Shown in pieces: positions 1 through 8,850 of a stretch of DNA of 64,000 nt. Every line of letters starts with the position of its first letter. Position 1 is the stretch's first letter. The DNA comes from Legionella sp. (GTDB lineage: Bacteria; Pseudomonadota; Gammaproteobacteria; Legionellales; Legionellaceae). Below the pieces are notes generated by a model that saw only the letters and a list, made by a program, of their open reading frames with translations, was not told where the DNA came from and did no database searches. The stretch is from positions 1-64,000 of the forward strand of contig JAFKHV010000010.1 of NCBI GenBank assembly GCA_017306715.1, in the 5' to 3' direction. The translations under genes were made by a program, and so were the position numbers.

Positions 1-3
1 CTA

Positions 4-423
4 TTAAACTCTTAAAGTTAAAACATCACAGGGAGCGTGATTTACCGTAGCATGGGCGGTGCTTCCGAGTAAGGAGGTTAATCCAGTCGTAGAATGACTA
101 CCAACAATGATCAGCTCGCAGTTAAGTTCTTTAGCACGCCGAAAAATATGCTCTTTAACTGATCCAATATCAACGAATTGTCGTTCTTGAGGAACATTTA
201 ATTGTTCACCAAGTAGAGCTAAAACAGTTTGTGCATCATCTTTGGCAGGTTCTGCAAGTTCAGTAAAGCCCAGACCTTGCGCAAGCTGATAGCTTGCTGG
301 AAGCTCAATGACATGTAATAAATAAAGATTTGCATTAAAGTGTCTGGTAATTGTCAGGGCTTTTTCTGCTAAATGATTATGCTCAGTAAGTAAATCAGTT
401 GCCAATAAAATATTGGTATACAT
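4..423 (-). CDS. Universal stress protein, UspA family
   Basis: A 139-residue single-domain Usp-fold protein, expected to be cytoplasmic and involved in stress survival. The N-terminus (MYTNILLATD) is the first beta strand of the fold, and the C-terminal part from about residue 108 (GSHSTTGLTSLLGST, then NHAPCDVLTL) corresponds to the nucleotide-binding loop and last strand. In ATP-binding members this loop reads G-x2-G-x9-G-S/T; here the second glycine is serine and the spacing is one residue short, so nucleotide binding is uncertain. The ATG at 423 is preceded by an AGGGA ribosome site. It stands alone, reading in the same direction as folK-pcnB but separated from folK by 63 bases. Family assignment is firm; the specific role is unknown. 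Confidence 0.9.
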   Translation of the reverse strand: MYTNILLATDLLTEHNHLAEKALTITRHFNANLYLLHVIELPASYQLAQGLGFTELAEPAKDDAQTVLALLGEQLNVPQERQFVDIGSVKEHIFRRAKELNCELIIVGSHSTTGLTSLLGSTAHATVNHAPCDVLTLRV

Positions 424-486
424 AATAGTCCCTTTTTTAATTATTTTATTATATTAGTTTAGCTGATTTTATGTCGCAACAATAAG

Positions 487-909
487 TTAAATAAGGAATT
501 TATGAAATAAAGGACAAATTTCTTGCAAAGGTTTCATTATAAAATCTCTTTGTAAAATCCAGGGATGAGGGATGACTAAAGTTTCTGTCTGTATCTTTCG
601 GGTATCGTATATCAGAATGTCGATATCAATGACGCGTGGCCCCCATTTTCTGCGGCGTATACGACCCTGTCGCGTTTCAATATCTTGACAGGCTTTAAGC
701 AGTAAAGCGGGTGAAAGTCTGGTTTTTATTTCTACAACTGCGTTACAAAAGACTTGTTGTCCTTGATAGCCCCAGGCTTTAGTCCAGTAAAAAGAAGAAA
801 CCCGAAGCATACTGGACGTTGGGAGTCCACGTATAAATTTAAGTGCTATACGCAGTTGACGTGCAGGATTTCTTTGGTTGGAGCCAATTCCCAAAAAGCA
901 CGTGCTCAT
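487..909 (-). CDS. folK: 2-amino-4-hydroxy-6-hydroxymethyldihydropteridine pyrophosphokinase
   Basis: Transfers pyrophosphate from ATP to 6-hydroxymethyl-7,8-dihydropterin in folate synthesis, in the cytoplasm. The family signature lies at residues 89-97 (WGPRVIDID), where the two aspartates D95 and D97 are the magnesium ligands known from the family; the start FLGIGSN and the late IPHPWILQRDF block are also typical. At 140 residues it is slightly shorter than the roughly 160 of the E. coli enzyme. Its ATG overlaps the pcnB stop codon by four bases (906-909), so it is translationally coupled as the second gene of a pcnB-folK operon, an arrangement common in gammaproteobacteria. Confidence 0.95.
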   Translation of the reverse strand: MSTCFLGIGSNQRNPARQLRIALKFIRGLPTSSMLRVSSFYWTKAWGYQGQQVFCNAVVEIKTRLSPALLLKACQDIETRQGRIRRRKWGPRVIDIDILIYDTRKIQTETLVIPHPWILQRDFIMKPLQEICPLFHKFLI

Positions 910-2213
910 TCTACCGCTTTTGTTTTCTTTCGGCGTTTACGTTTTGGGGTTGCGCTGCCTAACTCAGTCACCATTTTTTGACGTCCAGGTTCGTCAGCAT
1001 CCTGGAAGTTTGTCCACCATTGTGCCAGTTCTAAGATCTCGTCGCCGGCTAAGGCTCTCAGGGCCATAAAGTCGTAAGCAGCGCGAAAGCGTGGGTGTTG
1101 TAGCAGGTTAAAAGCCCGTCCACCTTGGCGCTTGGTGAATCGATATTGTAGCAGCCAGATCTCACGAATCACTTGAGTGTAGCGTCGAGGAATGGTCACC
1201 AGTCGATTTTGCTCGGCAATTACCTGAGACATTGCTTTCTCAACAGCAGGCAAAGGATCTAAACCGGATTCTTGTAGTTTTTTTGATAAATGAATCATTG
1301 GGAACCACAGGATAACAGCGAAAAGGAATGCCGGGGTGACCGGTTTGTCATCATGAATGCGCTTGTCTGTATTTTCTAAAGCAATTGTAATAAGCGGCAT
1401 AACTGGGTATTCACTTTGAAGCAAACTTTGTGTCTGAGGAAAAAGGTACTGGAATATTCCGTAGTTCATTAACAGGCGTTGCACTGTCTCTGCATTACCA
1501 CATTGATATAACTTGGTCATTTCATCAAAAAGGCGAGAGCTAGAAACATGAGTAATTAGGTAAGATAATTCAGGAAAAGGGGCTTCAGTCTCTGGAGCAA
1601 GATCAAAATGCAATTTGGCGCTAAAGCGAATCGCGCGCAACATCCGCACCGGATCTTCTTTATAACGCGTTACCGGATCACCAATCATGCGAATGAGTCG
1701 ATTTTCTACATCTTTGACTCCGCCAGTGAAGTCAATAATTGAAGAGTCGGTTACATTATAATAAAGCGAATTGATAGTAAAATCACGTCGCCAAGCATCT
1801 TCATCCATAGAGCCAAAGGCATTATCACGCACGAGCATTCCTCGTTCATTCATCTGCTGACTCTCGTCCATCGCCTGATGACTACGGAACGTGGCTACTT
1901 CAATAATTTCTCGATGAAATAGAATATGAACAAGCTTAAAACGACGACCGATAATACGCCCATTGCGAAATAAATTTTTAATCTGATTTGGTGTTGCATT
2001 GGTTGCTACGTCAAAATCTTTTGGTGCCTTACTTAACAATAAGTCGCGGACACTACCCCCCACGATATAGGCTTGAAAGCCTGCCCCAATTAATCGGTTC
2101 AAAACTTTCAGAGCATTGCTGCTGATATCCGTCTTGGAAATACAGTGCTTATTTCGGGGAACGATAAAGGTCGCTTCGACTGGTTGTGTGTGTGCTCTAT
2201 TTCGTTTGAGCAA
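906..2213 (-). CDS. pcnB: Poly(A) polymerase I
   Basis: Adds 3' poly(A) tails to RNA, marking it for decay. The nucleotidyltransferase signature is clear: GGSVRD at 52-57 followed by DFD at 66-68 supplies the catalytic carboxylates, and RRFKLVHI follows at about 90. The rest is the tRNA-nucleotidyltransferase-like helical body, and the protein ends in a basic tail (KRKRRKKTK) typical of PcnB and likely to bind RNA. A CCA-adding enzyme is the main alternative; the basic tail, length of 435 residues and linkage to folK favour PcnB. It is the first gene of the pcnB-folK pair and diverges from terC across about 150 bases. Confidence 0.93.
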   Translation of the reverse strand: MLKRNRAHTQPVEATFIVPRNKHCISKTDISSNALKVLNRLIGAGFQAYIVGGSVRDLLLSKAPKDFDVATNATPNQIKNLFRNGRIIGRRFKLVHILFHREIIEVATFRSHQAMDESQQMNERGMLVRDNAFGSMDEDAWRRDFTINSLYYNVTDSSIIDFTGGVKDVENRLIRMIGDPVTRYKEDPVRMLRAIRFSAKLHFDLAPETEAPFPELSYLITHVSSSRLFDEMTKLYQCGNAETVQRLLMNYGIFQYLFPQTQSLLQSEYPVMPLITIALENTDKRIHDDKPVTPAFLFAVILWFPMIHLSKKLQESGLDPLPAVEKAMSQVIAEQNRLVTIPRRYTQVIREIWLLQYRFTKRQGGRAFNLLQHPRFRAAYDFMALRALAGDEILELAQWWTNFQDADEPGRQKMVTELGSATPKRKRRKKTKAVE

Positions 2214-2365
2214 CTTTTTAATGAACTTAATGATTGCCTTTACTCACTTGCAAATTGAATAACAATAATTATACCCAAGCCTATGAATAAAGTGAATCAT
2301 TTGCCTTTATAATTGTCGTAATCTAAGTGTATAGTTAGAATTACTCGATAGTACAGAGCAATATT

Positions 2366-3085
2366 ATGGAATTGATTGATTTAATTGCCAGCGTCCTGGT
2401 TTTAGTAATATTAGAAGTTATTTTAGGCATTGATAATTTAATTATTTTATCGATTTTAACAGAGCGACTTCCTCTGGCGCAGCGAAGAAAAGCGCGCAGG
2501 TGGGGGTTAACTCTGTCTTGGATCGCACGAATTTTGTTGTTGGCTTTAGCTGTTGACATGATAAAGCTCGTTAAGCCACTCTTTACCTGGGGTGACATGT
2601 CGTTTTCACCGCGCGACATATTTTTAATCGCGGGAGGAGCCTTTCTTATTTGGAAAGCAACTGATGAAATTCACCAAGAGGTTACGGAAGAGGAAAATTA
2701 TCCTGCTTTAGAACCCAAAAAAAATAATCAGGTTACCTTCAAAAAAGTGATGCTACAGGTGGTAATTATGGATATCATCTTTTCACTGGATAGTGTTTTG
2801 ACTGCTGTGGGTTTGACTACACGTTTTTGGGTTATGGCATTTGCAATTACCTGTGCCATTATCATCATGATTTATGCCAGCGAGGGAGTCAGTAACTTTA
2901 TTAAAAAAAATCCAACGATTAAAATGTTGGCACTGAGTTACCTTATTTTAATTGGCGTACTTCTTATAGCGGATGGCTTCCAATTTCATATTCCTCGAGG
3001 CTATTTGTACTCAGCGATGGGATTCTCTTTAGCAGTAGAATCTTTAAATCAATTAAAAAGAACACGAAAGGGGAGAGGTAAGTGA
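2366..3085 (+). CDS. TerC family integral membrane protein
   Basis: A 239-residue polytopic inner-membrane protein of the TerC family (tellurite-resistance C-like, linked in various bacteria to metal ion handling, including manganese export). Conserved family acids are visible: LEVILGIDNLIILSILTERLP near residues 14-34 and FSLDSVLTAVGLT near 137-149, each placing an aspartate inside a hydrophobic helix. About seven membrane segments can be counted. The gene is followed by hemJ with its stop codon touching the hemJ start, so the two probably share a transcript. Its substrate cannot be read from the sequence. Confidence 0.9.
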   Translation: MELIDLIASVLVLVILEVILGIDNLIILSILTERLPLAQRRKARRWGLTLSWIARILLLALAVDMIKLVKPLFTWGDMSFSPRDIFLIAGGAFLIWKATDEIHQEVTEEENYPALEPKKNNQVTFKKVMLQVVIMDIIFSLDSVLTAVGLTTRFWVMAFAITCAIIIMIYASEGVSNFIKKNPTIKMLALSYLILIGVLLIADGFQFHIPRGYLYSAMGFSLAVESLNQLKRTRKGRGK

Positions 3086-3507
3086 TGATGCTCTATATTA
3101 AAGCGGTGCACATCATTGCGATGGTGGCATGGTTTGCCGGTCTTTTTTATATACCCAGACTTTTTGTGTACCATGCAGATGCGACAGATTCCCTAAGCCT
3201 TGCGCGGTTTAAAATAATGGAAAAACGCCTCTATTATGGCATCACCTGGCCTGCAGCTTTGCTCACGACTATTTGTGGATTGGCGTTATTATCGTACAAC
3301 TGGAATTATTACCTTAAGGCAGGCTGGATGCATGGCAAGTTAACTTTAGTTTTTCTATTATGGATTTATCATCTGAGCTGCGGGCACTACCGCAAGCTTT
3401 TTGCAGTAGATGCCAATAAGAAATCTGCAACTTTTTTCCGTTTTTTTAATGAGCTTCCTACGTTATTGCTCATTGGCATCGTACTATTGGTAGTTGTAAA
3501 ATTTTAA
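3085..3507 (+). CDS. hemJ: Protoporphyrinogen IX oxidase HemJ
   Basis: Oxidises protoporphyrinogen IX to protoporphyrin IX, the penultimate step of heme synthesis, in the inner membrane. The N-terminus KAVHIIAMVAWFAGLFYIPR followed by LFVYH is the family hallmark; its histidine is conserved in HemJ. About four membrane helices and 140 residues fit the family. Three candidate starts occur in a row (GTG 3082, ATG 3085, ATG 3088); AGAGG at 3073-3077 gives best spacing to 3085. The terC stop overlaps this start. hemL, another heme gene, lies 300 bases downstream beyond a convergent rubredoxin gene. Confidence 0.9.
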   Translation: MMLYIKAVHIIAMVAWFAGLFYIPRLFVYHADATDSLSLARFKIMEKRLYYGITWPAALLTTICGLALLSYNWNYYLKAGWMHGKLTLVFLLWIYHLSCGHYRKLFAVDANKKSATFFRFFNELPTLLLIGIVLLVVVKF

Positions 3508-3511
3508 GGAA

Positions 3512-3691
3512 TTAATCGTCCAGTTCTACCATCTCAAAATCTTCTTTTCCAGCGCCACAATCCGGACAAAACCAGTTCTCAGGGACGTCTTCCCAACGGG
3601 TTCCTGGCGCAATGCCATCTTCTGGCCAGCCTTCAGCTTCATCATAAATAAAACCGCAAATTACACAAATATATTTCTTCAACTCGCTCAT
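3512..3691 (-). CDS. Rubredoxin
   Basis: A small one-electron carrier with a single iron bound by four cysteines. Both CxxCG knuckles are present ([13 protein letters not shown] and [12 protein letters not shown]), with the usual aromatic residues between them (W, W, F). The reading frame can be extended upstream to 3733, but ATG 3691 has AGAAGG eight bases ahead and yields the normal length of about 59 residues ([10 protein letters not shown]), so I take that start. It is transcribed against hemJ and hemL. The redox partner is not apparent in the window. Confidence 0.95.
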   Translation of the reverse strand: MSELKKYICVICGFIYDEAEGWPEDGIAPGTRWEDVPENWFCPDCGAGKEDFEMVELDD

Positions 3692-3813
3692 GATATGCCT
3701 TCTTAAAAAAAGCACTACTTTAGTATAGGGCATAGGTTAAGTAAAGGAGTGACAATTTTTTTGTCATCCAGATAAAAGAACGATAAAATGATGACAACAA
3801 TCAGGGAGACAGC

Positions 3814-5109
3814 ATGACAAAATCAGCCTATTTATTTGAACAAGCCCAACGAATTACTCCTGGAGGCGTAAACTCACCCGTACGCGCCTTTAAAGGCGTA
3901 GGTGGGGAGCCCCTTTTTTTTAAACAAGGCACAGGAGCCTACCTAATCGATGAAGATGATAAGACTTATATCGACTATGTAGGCTCCTGGGGACCCTTGA
4001 TTTTAGGTCATTGCCATCCTAAAGTAATCGCCGCAGTAACCGAGGTCTTGCATCATGGAATGACTTTCGGTGCGCCCACAGCTTTGGAAATTCAGTTAGC
4101 AGAAAAAATCGTGAGTCTCATTCCCTCCGTGGAAAAAGTGCGTATGGTGAATTCAGGAACAGAAGCCACAATGACGGCGATTCGTCTGGCACGGGGTGTG
4201 ACGAACCGGAATAAGTTCATCAAGTTTAATGGATGTTATCATGGACATAGTGATTCATTATTGGTTAAAGCAGGCTCAGGCCTATTGACTTTAGGTATTC
4301 CGTCAACTCCTGGGATTCCGAGTAGTGTTACTGAGCACACTCTAACCGCCGACTTTAACGATATAGAGCAGGTTGTTGCTCTGTTTAAACAGTACCCCAA
4401 CGATATTGCCGCCATTATTGTAGAGCCTGTGGCAGGAAATATGGGGTTCGTCAAACCCAAGCCCGAGTTTTTGAAAGCATTGCGCGAAGTCTGCGATCAG
4501 TATCAAGCCATACTCATATTTGATGAAGTAATGACCGGTTTTCGCGTGGGTCTTGCCGGTGCTCAAGGGGTTTATGGAATTCGTCCTGATTTGACTACTT
4601 TGGGTAAAGTAATCGGAGGAGGGATGCCGGTGGGCGCTCTCGGTGGTCGTGCGGATATTATGGGGTATCTGGCACCGGAAGGACCAGTTTATCAAGCAGG
4701 TACTTTATCGGGTAACCCTTTGGCGATGGCTGCCGGACTTGCCACCCTTACAGAACTAGAGCGCCCGCACTTTTATGAAGAATTAAGCGACATCACCCAA
4801 GCATTAGTACACGCCTTATCCGAGGTTGCTAAAGCCTATAAAATTTCTTTACAAGCCGATTCGTTAGGTGGAATGTTCGGTTATTGTTTTAGCAATAAAG
4901 AGGAAATTTACAACTATGCCGATATCGCTGCTGCGGATGAAAGTCTTTTTAAAAAATTCTATCATTTAATGCTTGATCAAGGTATTTATCTCGCGCCTTC
5001 AATGTTTGAAGCGGGTTTTGTATCCATGGCACACGGGAAGGCTGAGATTGACAAAACGCAGACTGCAGCTGAACAAGCCTTAGCAAAGATTACCACCACA
5101 AATAAGTAG
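3814..5109 (+). CDS. hemL: Glutamate-1-semialdehyde 2,1-aminomutase
   Basis: Converts glutamate-1-semialdehyde to 5-aminolevulinate in the C5 route to heme; cytoplasmic, pyridoxal-phosphate dependent. The cofactor lysine is K265 in [18 protein letters not shown], and the aspartate in [10 protein letters not shown] (around 237) sits against the PLP ring. [12 protein letters not shown] near 113-124 and GCYHGHSD near 140-147 are further class III aminotransferase landmarks that identify HemL. Length (431) matches the family. A GGGAGA ribosome site precedes the ATG. Confidence 0.97.
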   Translation: MTKSAYLFEQAQRITPGGVNSPVRAFKGVGGEPLFFKQGTGAYLIDEDDKTYIDYVGSWGPLILGHCHPKVIAAVTEVLHHGMTFGAPTALEIQLAEKIVSLIPSVEKVRMVNSGTEATMTAIRLARGVTNRNKFIKFNGCYHGHSDSLLVKAGSGLLTLGIPSTPGIPSSVTEHTLTADFNDIEQVVALFKQYPNDIAAIIVEPVAGNMGFVKPKPEFLKALREVCDQYQAILIFDEVMTGFRVGLAGAQGVYGIRPDLTTLGKVIGGGMPVGALGGRADIMGYLAPEGPVYQAGTLSGNPLAMAAGLATLTELERPHFYEELSDITQALVHALSEVAKAYKISLQADSLGGMFGYCFSNKEEIYNYADIAAADESLFKKFYHLMLDQGIYLAPSMFEAGFVSMAHGKAEIDKTQTAAEQALAKITTTNK

Positions 5110-5168
5110 GGGCATAGAAAAAATGCCCTCTGTACCTGGCGGTTTTTTTTGTCATCTACAGAGAAAAA
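5109..5168 (+). terminator. Hairpins after hemL
   Basis: Directly after the hemL stop, GGGCAT and ATGCCC form a six-pair hairpin around an A-rich loop (about 5111-5130). CTCTGTA (5129-5135) and TACAGAG (5158-5164) can form a second stem that encloses a run of eight T residues. The arrangement suggests transcription end or attenuation between hemL and the transporter, but the T run is not placed as in a classical terminator. Confidence 0.4.
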
Positions 5169-5190
5169 TGCCTTAAATATCTAGACAGTT

Positions 5191-5238
5191 ATCCTGAGTG
5201 CATGTCATAGTGAATTGACATGCACTTATTCTAAGGAT
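5191..5238 (+). promoter_or_regulatory. Long hairpin covering the ribosome site of the peptide transporter
   Basis: GTGCATGTCA at 5198-5207 and TGACATGCAC at 5216-5225 form a perfect ten-pair stem with an eight-base loop. It can be extended outward by ATCCT (5191-5195) pairing with AGGAT (5234-5238). The outer strand contains the ribosome site (TAAGGAT) of the gene starting at 5243, so folding of the whole structure would hide it. It could equally be a DNA operator of palindromic type. Confidence 0.5.
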
Positions 5239-5242
5239 AGCC

Positions 5243-6769
5243 ATGACATCAATACCTTCTGCCGAAAATTCTCAGGTTAAATCTGTATCGGGTGCTGTGA
5301 TGTCGTTGTTTGTTATCCAAATCGTTTCTACTTTAAGCTTTAGCGTCTTATACTCAACCTTAGTCTTGTACATGGAGAAAAAATTAGGGCTAACCATGAG
5401 CAATGCCCACAACATAATGGGGGTATTTGTCGCTTTTAATTATGCATTGCATTTAGTGGGTGGATTATGGGGCGGGAGACTCTTGTCAAATCGAGCCTTA
5501 TTTTGCCTCGGCATGTTGCTGCAAATGACGGGTTGCTTGTTGTTATCATTAGGAGATCTTAATAGTTTATACTTAGGACTTGCAACGTTTCTTACTGGCT
5601 CCGGACTTAATGTAACCTGTGTTAACTGTATGTTAACTGAATGTTTCGCGCCAGATGATACACGGCGAGAAACCGCTTTTTTTATGAATTATGCTGGCAT
5701 GAATATTGGTTTTTTTGTCGGATTTAGTATGAGCGGTATCTTTCAGTTGTCCCAAGATTATAGCCGTCTATTTTTATTAAGCAGTATTGGTAATTTATTA
5801 GCATTAGTGGTTTGTCTTTTTTGTTGGCAACTGTTAGGGGATAAAAAAACAGTCTATGCCCAAAAAACAGTAACGGAGCAACGACGTTCAGTATGCATTG
5901 GTTTTCTTTTAATCATGACCTTACCTTTTGTATTGAGCCAATTATTGCATTATGCCGAATGGTCTAAACGACTCGTATTAATTACTGGACTATGTATGCT
6001 GGTATATATCGTGTACCTGGCACGGCAACAAATTTCGTCATCAGCACGAAATCGCATCTACGCATTTGCAATTCTCATGCTCGTAAGTATTTTATTCTGG
6101 ATGCTTTATCAAATTGCACCGATGGGGCTTACAACGTTTATTGAATACAATGTACGTAGAGACTACAACGGATGGATCATTGCTCCACAATGGTTCCAAA
6201 ATATTAATACGGTATGTATTGTAATTGGTGGGCCGTTATTAGCCGGTGCATTGCACCTAATGCGTCGTCATGGATTTGAGGTTAATATACCAATGCAGTT
6301 TTGTCTGGCCTTGTTCTTCATTGGTTTAAGCTTTATCATTCTACCCTTGGGAATTCACTGGGCTAATAACCAGGGATTAGTAAACTCAGTTTGGATTGTT
6401 GGCTGTTATACCTTGCAAAGCTTAGGCGAGTTACTGATTTCGCCTGTTGGTTATGCGATGATTGGCTACTTGGCACCCGTTCGTTTGCAAGGGATGATGA
6501 TGGGTATGTGGATGTTGGGCACAGGCGTTGGTGGAACTCTTTCAAGCTATAGTTCAAATTGGATGATTGCCGGTCAAGACAGTACCCTCCCATTGGCAAC
6601 AAATGCAGGTTACAGCCATGTTTTTTTAATTTTAGGCAGTGTGGCTATAAGTGCTTCAATAATTCTATTTTTATTCATTCCGAGCTTAAAGATTTTAATT
6701 AGCGGTAAAAAAATGAACGCGAATAAAGTTACTTCGATGCCCCCTGCGACAGAAGCGGTTAGTATGTGA
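5243..6769 (+). CDS. POT/PTR2 family proton-coupled peptide transporter
   Basis: A 508-residue MFS-fold inner-membrane protein with about 12-14 membrane segments, likely importing di- or tripeptides with protons. Family landmarks are the loop after helix 2 (GGLWGGRLLSNRALFCLGM) and the PTR2-type segment FFMNYAGMNIGFFVGF near residue 150. For an amino-acid-consuming intracellular bacterium, peptide uptake is a plausible nutritional function (inference). It is preceded by a strong inverted repeat and its stop codon overlaps the mnmC GTG start, so the two genes are coupled. A general MFS transporter is the alternative. Confidence 0.85.
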   Translation: MTSIPSAENSQVKSVSGAVMSLFVIQIVSTLSFSVLYSTLVLYMEKKLGLTMSNAHNIMGVFVAFNYALHLVGGLWGGRLLSNRALFCLGMLLQMTGCLLLSLGDLNSLYLGLATFLTGSGLNVTCVNCMLTECFAPDDTRRETAFFMNYAGMNIGFFVGFSMSGIFQLSQDYSRLFLLSSIGNLLALVVCLFCWQLLGDKKTVYAQKTVTEQRRSVCIGFLLIMTLPFVLSQLLHYAEWSKRLVLITGLCMLVYIVYLARQQISSSARNRIYAFAILMLVSILFWMLYQIAPMGLTTFIEYNVRRDYNGWIIAPQWFQNINTVCIVIGGPLLAGALHLMRRHGFEVNIPMQFCLALFFIGLSFIILPLGIHWANNQGLVNSVWIVGCYTLQSLGELLISPVGYAMIGYLAPVRLQGMMMGMWMLGTGVGGTLSSYSSNWMIAGQDSTLPLATNAGYSHVFLILGSVAISASIILFLFIPSLKILISGKKMNANKVTSMPPATEAVSM

Positions 6770-8760
6770 GCGAATATTTTATACCGATTGATAAAGCCAT
6801 CCTTGAATGGCAGAACGGGGTTCCTTATTCCCCATTATATCAAGATATTTATCATGCTCGTGCCAGTGGTCTAGAGCAGAGTTTTTATGTCTTTATTCAG
6901 GGAAATAATTTACTTAAGCGTTGGCAACAAGTTCAGGATCAAGAGTTTGTTGTCGCAGAGACTGGGTTTGGTTTAGGCCTTAATTTTTTGCTGACTGCGC
7001 AATTATGGTTAAAGCATAGGCCAAACCACACGCAACTTACCTATTATTCCTGTGAAAAAAATCCATTCTCCAAACAAGACTTGAAAAAAGCCTTAGACCT
7101 ATGGCCGGAACTTGCAGATGAAGCTCAGGAACTACTTCAGCAGTATCCATTGTTAACTCCGGGATATCACATACTCCATTTTAAGCAGCAACGCATCAAA
7201 CTTGTCTTGATGCTAGGAGAGGCTTATTCTTGTTTTGAGCAGCTATTAGCCTGTGGCCAAGGTGCCTTGGAACCTTCTTTACGTGCCGGTGCAGTTGATG
7301 CGTGGTATTTAGATGGATTTGCGCCTTCAAAAAATTCCGAGATGTGGTCTTCTGAACTATTTAAAGTAATTGCCTTACTTTCCAAGCCTGGCGCTACTGC
7401 TGCAACTTATACTGCGGCCAGCATCGTAAAAAAAAATTTGCAAGAATGTGGCTTTATACTCGAAAAGAAAAAAGGCTTTGCGGGTAAAAGACATATGCTT
7501 ACGGCTTATTTTGCTCCTCAGCAACTTCATGATCTAAAAAAGAAACAAACCCCCTGGTATTGTGAAAAAAAAATACAGCACAGCAACAAGTCTGTAATCC
7601 TTGTGGGCGGGGGGTTAGCCGGATGTTTCACTGCCCATGTTTTAGCGCAACGTGGCTGGAAGGTGATTCTTTTAGAGGCGCAGAGCAAATTAGGGTGTGG
7701 TGCCTCAGGAAATAAGCAAGCGGTTCTTTTCCCCAATCTGTCTGCCTATGCGTCACCGTTAACCGAATTAATGCTCAGTGCCTTTTTATACGCACAAAAA
7801 ATATATCGACCTTGGCTTGATGAAACGCTCGCAGGTGGATTAAACGGCACCATTTTGCTCGCCCAAGATGAGCAGGAGGCAGCAGCCCATCATGGTCTTC
7901 ATGATTGGCTAAATCACTACCCTGAGCTTGCCTCCTTGTGTACGCGCGAGGATTTATCTGCTTTGGCTGGAGTGCCGGTAAGTGGGGCAGGTCTGTTTAT
8001 TCCCAGCTCTGGGTGGATTGATTCACACGCTTTATGTGAGCGGCTGGTGCAACATGAACTTATTACGGTTGTAACCAATTCACCGGCGGATGAACTGGAA
8101 CATGTGCAAGGAATGTGGAGAGTAAATAACTGGGAGGCGTCGGTAGTGATTCTCACTGCTGGGCATCAAGTGAGCCAATTTTTAGTAGCATCTCATCTAC
8201 CTATAAAACCGATCAGAGGTCAGATGACACAATTCTATGCCAATTCAGAGAGTGTGGAATTGAAGCTCCCCCTATGCGGCACAGGACATGTACTCCCATC
8301 CTACCTCGGGCAGCAGCATTGCGGTGCAACTTATGAGTTAAATTGTAACGATAATCTCTTAAAACAAGAAGATGATCAGTATAATTTATCTCGGTTAAAC
8401 GCTCTGGCGCCTCAAATTTCTTGGCCCCAAGAACCCTCTGGGCAATGGGCAGGAGTCCGCGCCACGACTTCCGATTATTTACCTATTGTTGGTCCTTTAC
8501 CCATAGTACACAATTTTAAGGATGAATACTCCGGCTTAGCGGCAAATTCGCGTCGTTGGATTGGTAAGGGGGGTTCGTATTATCCGGGTCTTTATATCTG
8601 TGCAGGATTTGGTTCACGAGGTTTGACGACTATTCCTTTGTGTGCAGAATGGTTGTCTGGTCATATTAATCAAGAGCTCAGCATTCTGCCACGTAAACTT
8701 ATCCAGGCTATTTCCCCAGCTCGTTTTTTAAGAAAAAATATCATTCGAGGTAAGAACTGA
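6766..8760 (+). CDS. mnmC: Bifunctional tRNA 5-methylaminomethyl-2-thiouridine synthesis protein MnmC
   Basis: Completes the mnm5s2U34 wobble modification. The N-terminal methyltransferase half (about 1-245) carries DAWYLDGFAPSKNSEMWS near 183-200. The C-terminal FAD-dependent oxidoreductase half (about 270-664) begins with the dinucleotide motif VGGGLAGCFTAHVLAQRGW near 279 and ends with GFGSRGLTT. Length (664) matches E. coli MnmC. It starts with GTG at 6766 inside ATGTGA, overlapping the transporter stop by four bases; no independent ribosome site is obvious, which supports coupling. The pairing of a peptide transporter with a tRNA modification enzyme has no evident functional logic. Confidence 0.95.
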   Translation: MSEYFIPIDKAILEWQNGVPYSPLYQDIYHARASGLEQSFYVFIQGNNLLKRWQQVQDQEFVVAETGFGLGLNFLLTAQLWLKHRPNHTQLTYYSCEKNPFSKQDLKKALDLWPELADEAQELLQQYPLLTPGYHILHFKQQRIKLVLMLGEAYSCFEQLLACGQGALEPSLRAGAVDAWYLDGFAPSKNSEMWSSELFKVIALLSKPGATAATYTAASIVKKNLQECGFILEKKKGFAGKRHMLTAYFAPQQLHDLKKKQTPWYCEKKIQHSNKSVILVGGGLAGCFTAHVLAQRGWKVILLEAQSKLGCGASGNKQAVLFPNLSAYASPLTELMLSAFLYAQKIYRPWLDETLAGGLNGTILLAQDEQEAAAHHGLHDWLNHYPELASLCTREDLSALAGVPVSGAGLFIPSSGWIDSHALCERLVQHELITVVTNSPADELEHVQGMWRVNNWEASVVILTAGHQVSQFLVASHLPIKPIRGQMTQFYANSESVELKLPLCGTGHVLPSYLGQQHCGATYELNCNDNLLKQEDDQYNLSRLNALAPQISWPQEPSGQWAGVRATTSDYLPIVGPLPIVHNFKDEYSGLAANSRRWIGKGGSYYPGLYICAGFGSRGLTTIPLCAEWLSGHINQELSILPRKLIQAISPARFLRKNIIRGKN

Positions 8761-8790
8761 ATTAGGTTTTTTATTCTGCTCAGATTTCTA

Positions 8791-8819
8791 TTGAGCTGAT
8801 GCTCGGGTTAGCGCATAAT
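8791..8819 (+). promoter_or_regulatory. Predicted sigma-70-type promoter of prpBCD
   Basis: TTGAGC at 8791-8796 and CATAAT at 8814-8819 are separated by 17 bases and lie about 30 bases upstream of the prpB start. A short GCTCA/TGAGC inverted repeat (8778-8796) overlaps the -35 element and may be an operator. No PrpR-type regulator gene is visible nearby. Confidence 0.5.
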
Positions 8820-8850
8820 AAAACCCATAAAAATCAAGGAGTGATTGCTA

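Noticed and set aside
2341..2619. A 92-codon minus-strand frame at the start of terC
   Set aside because: It is antisense to terC, whose protein is a clear family member.
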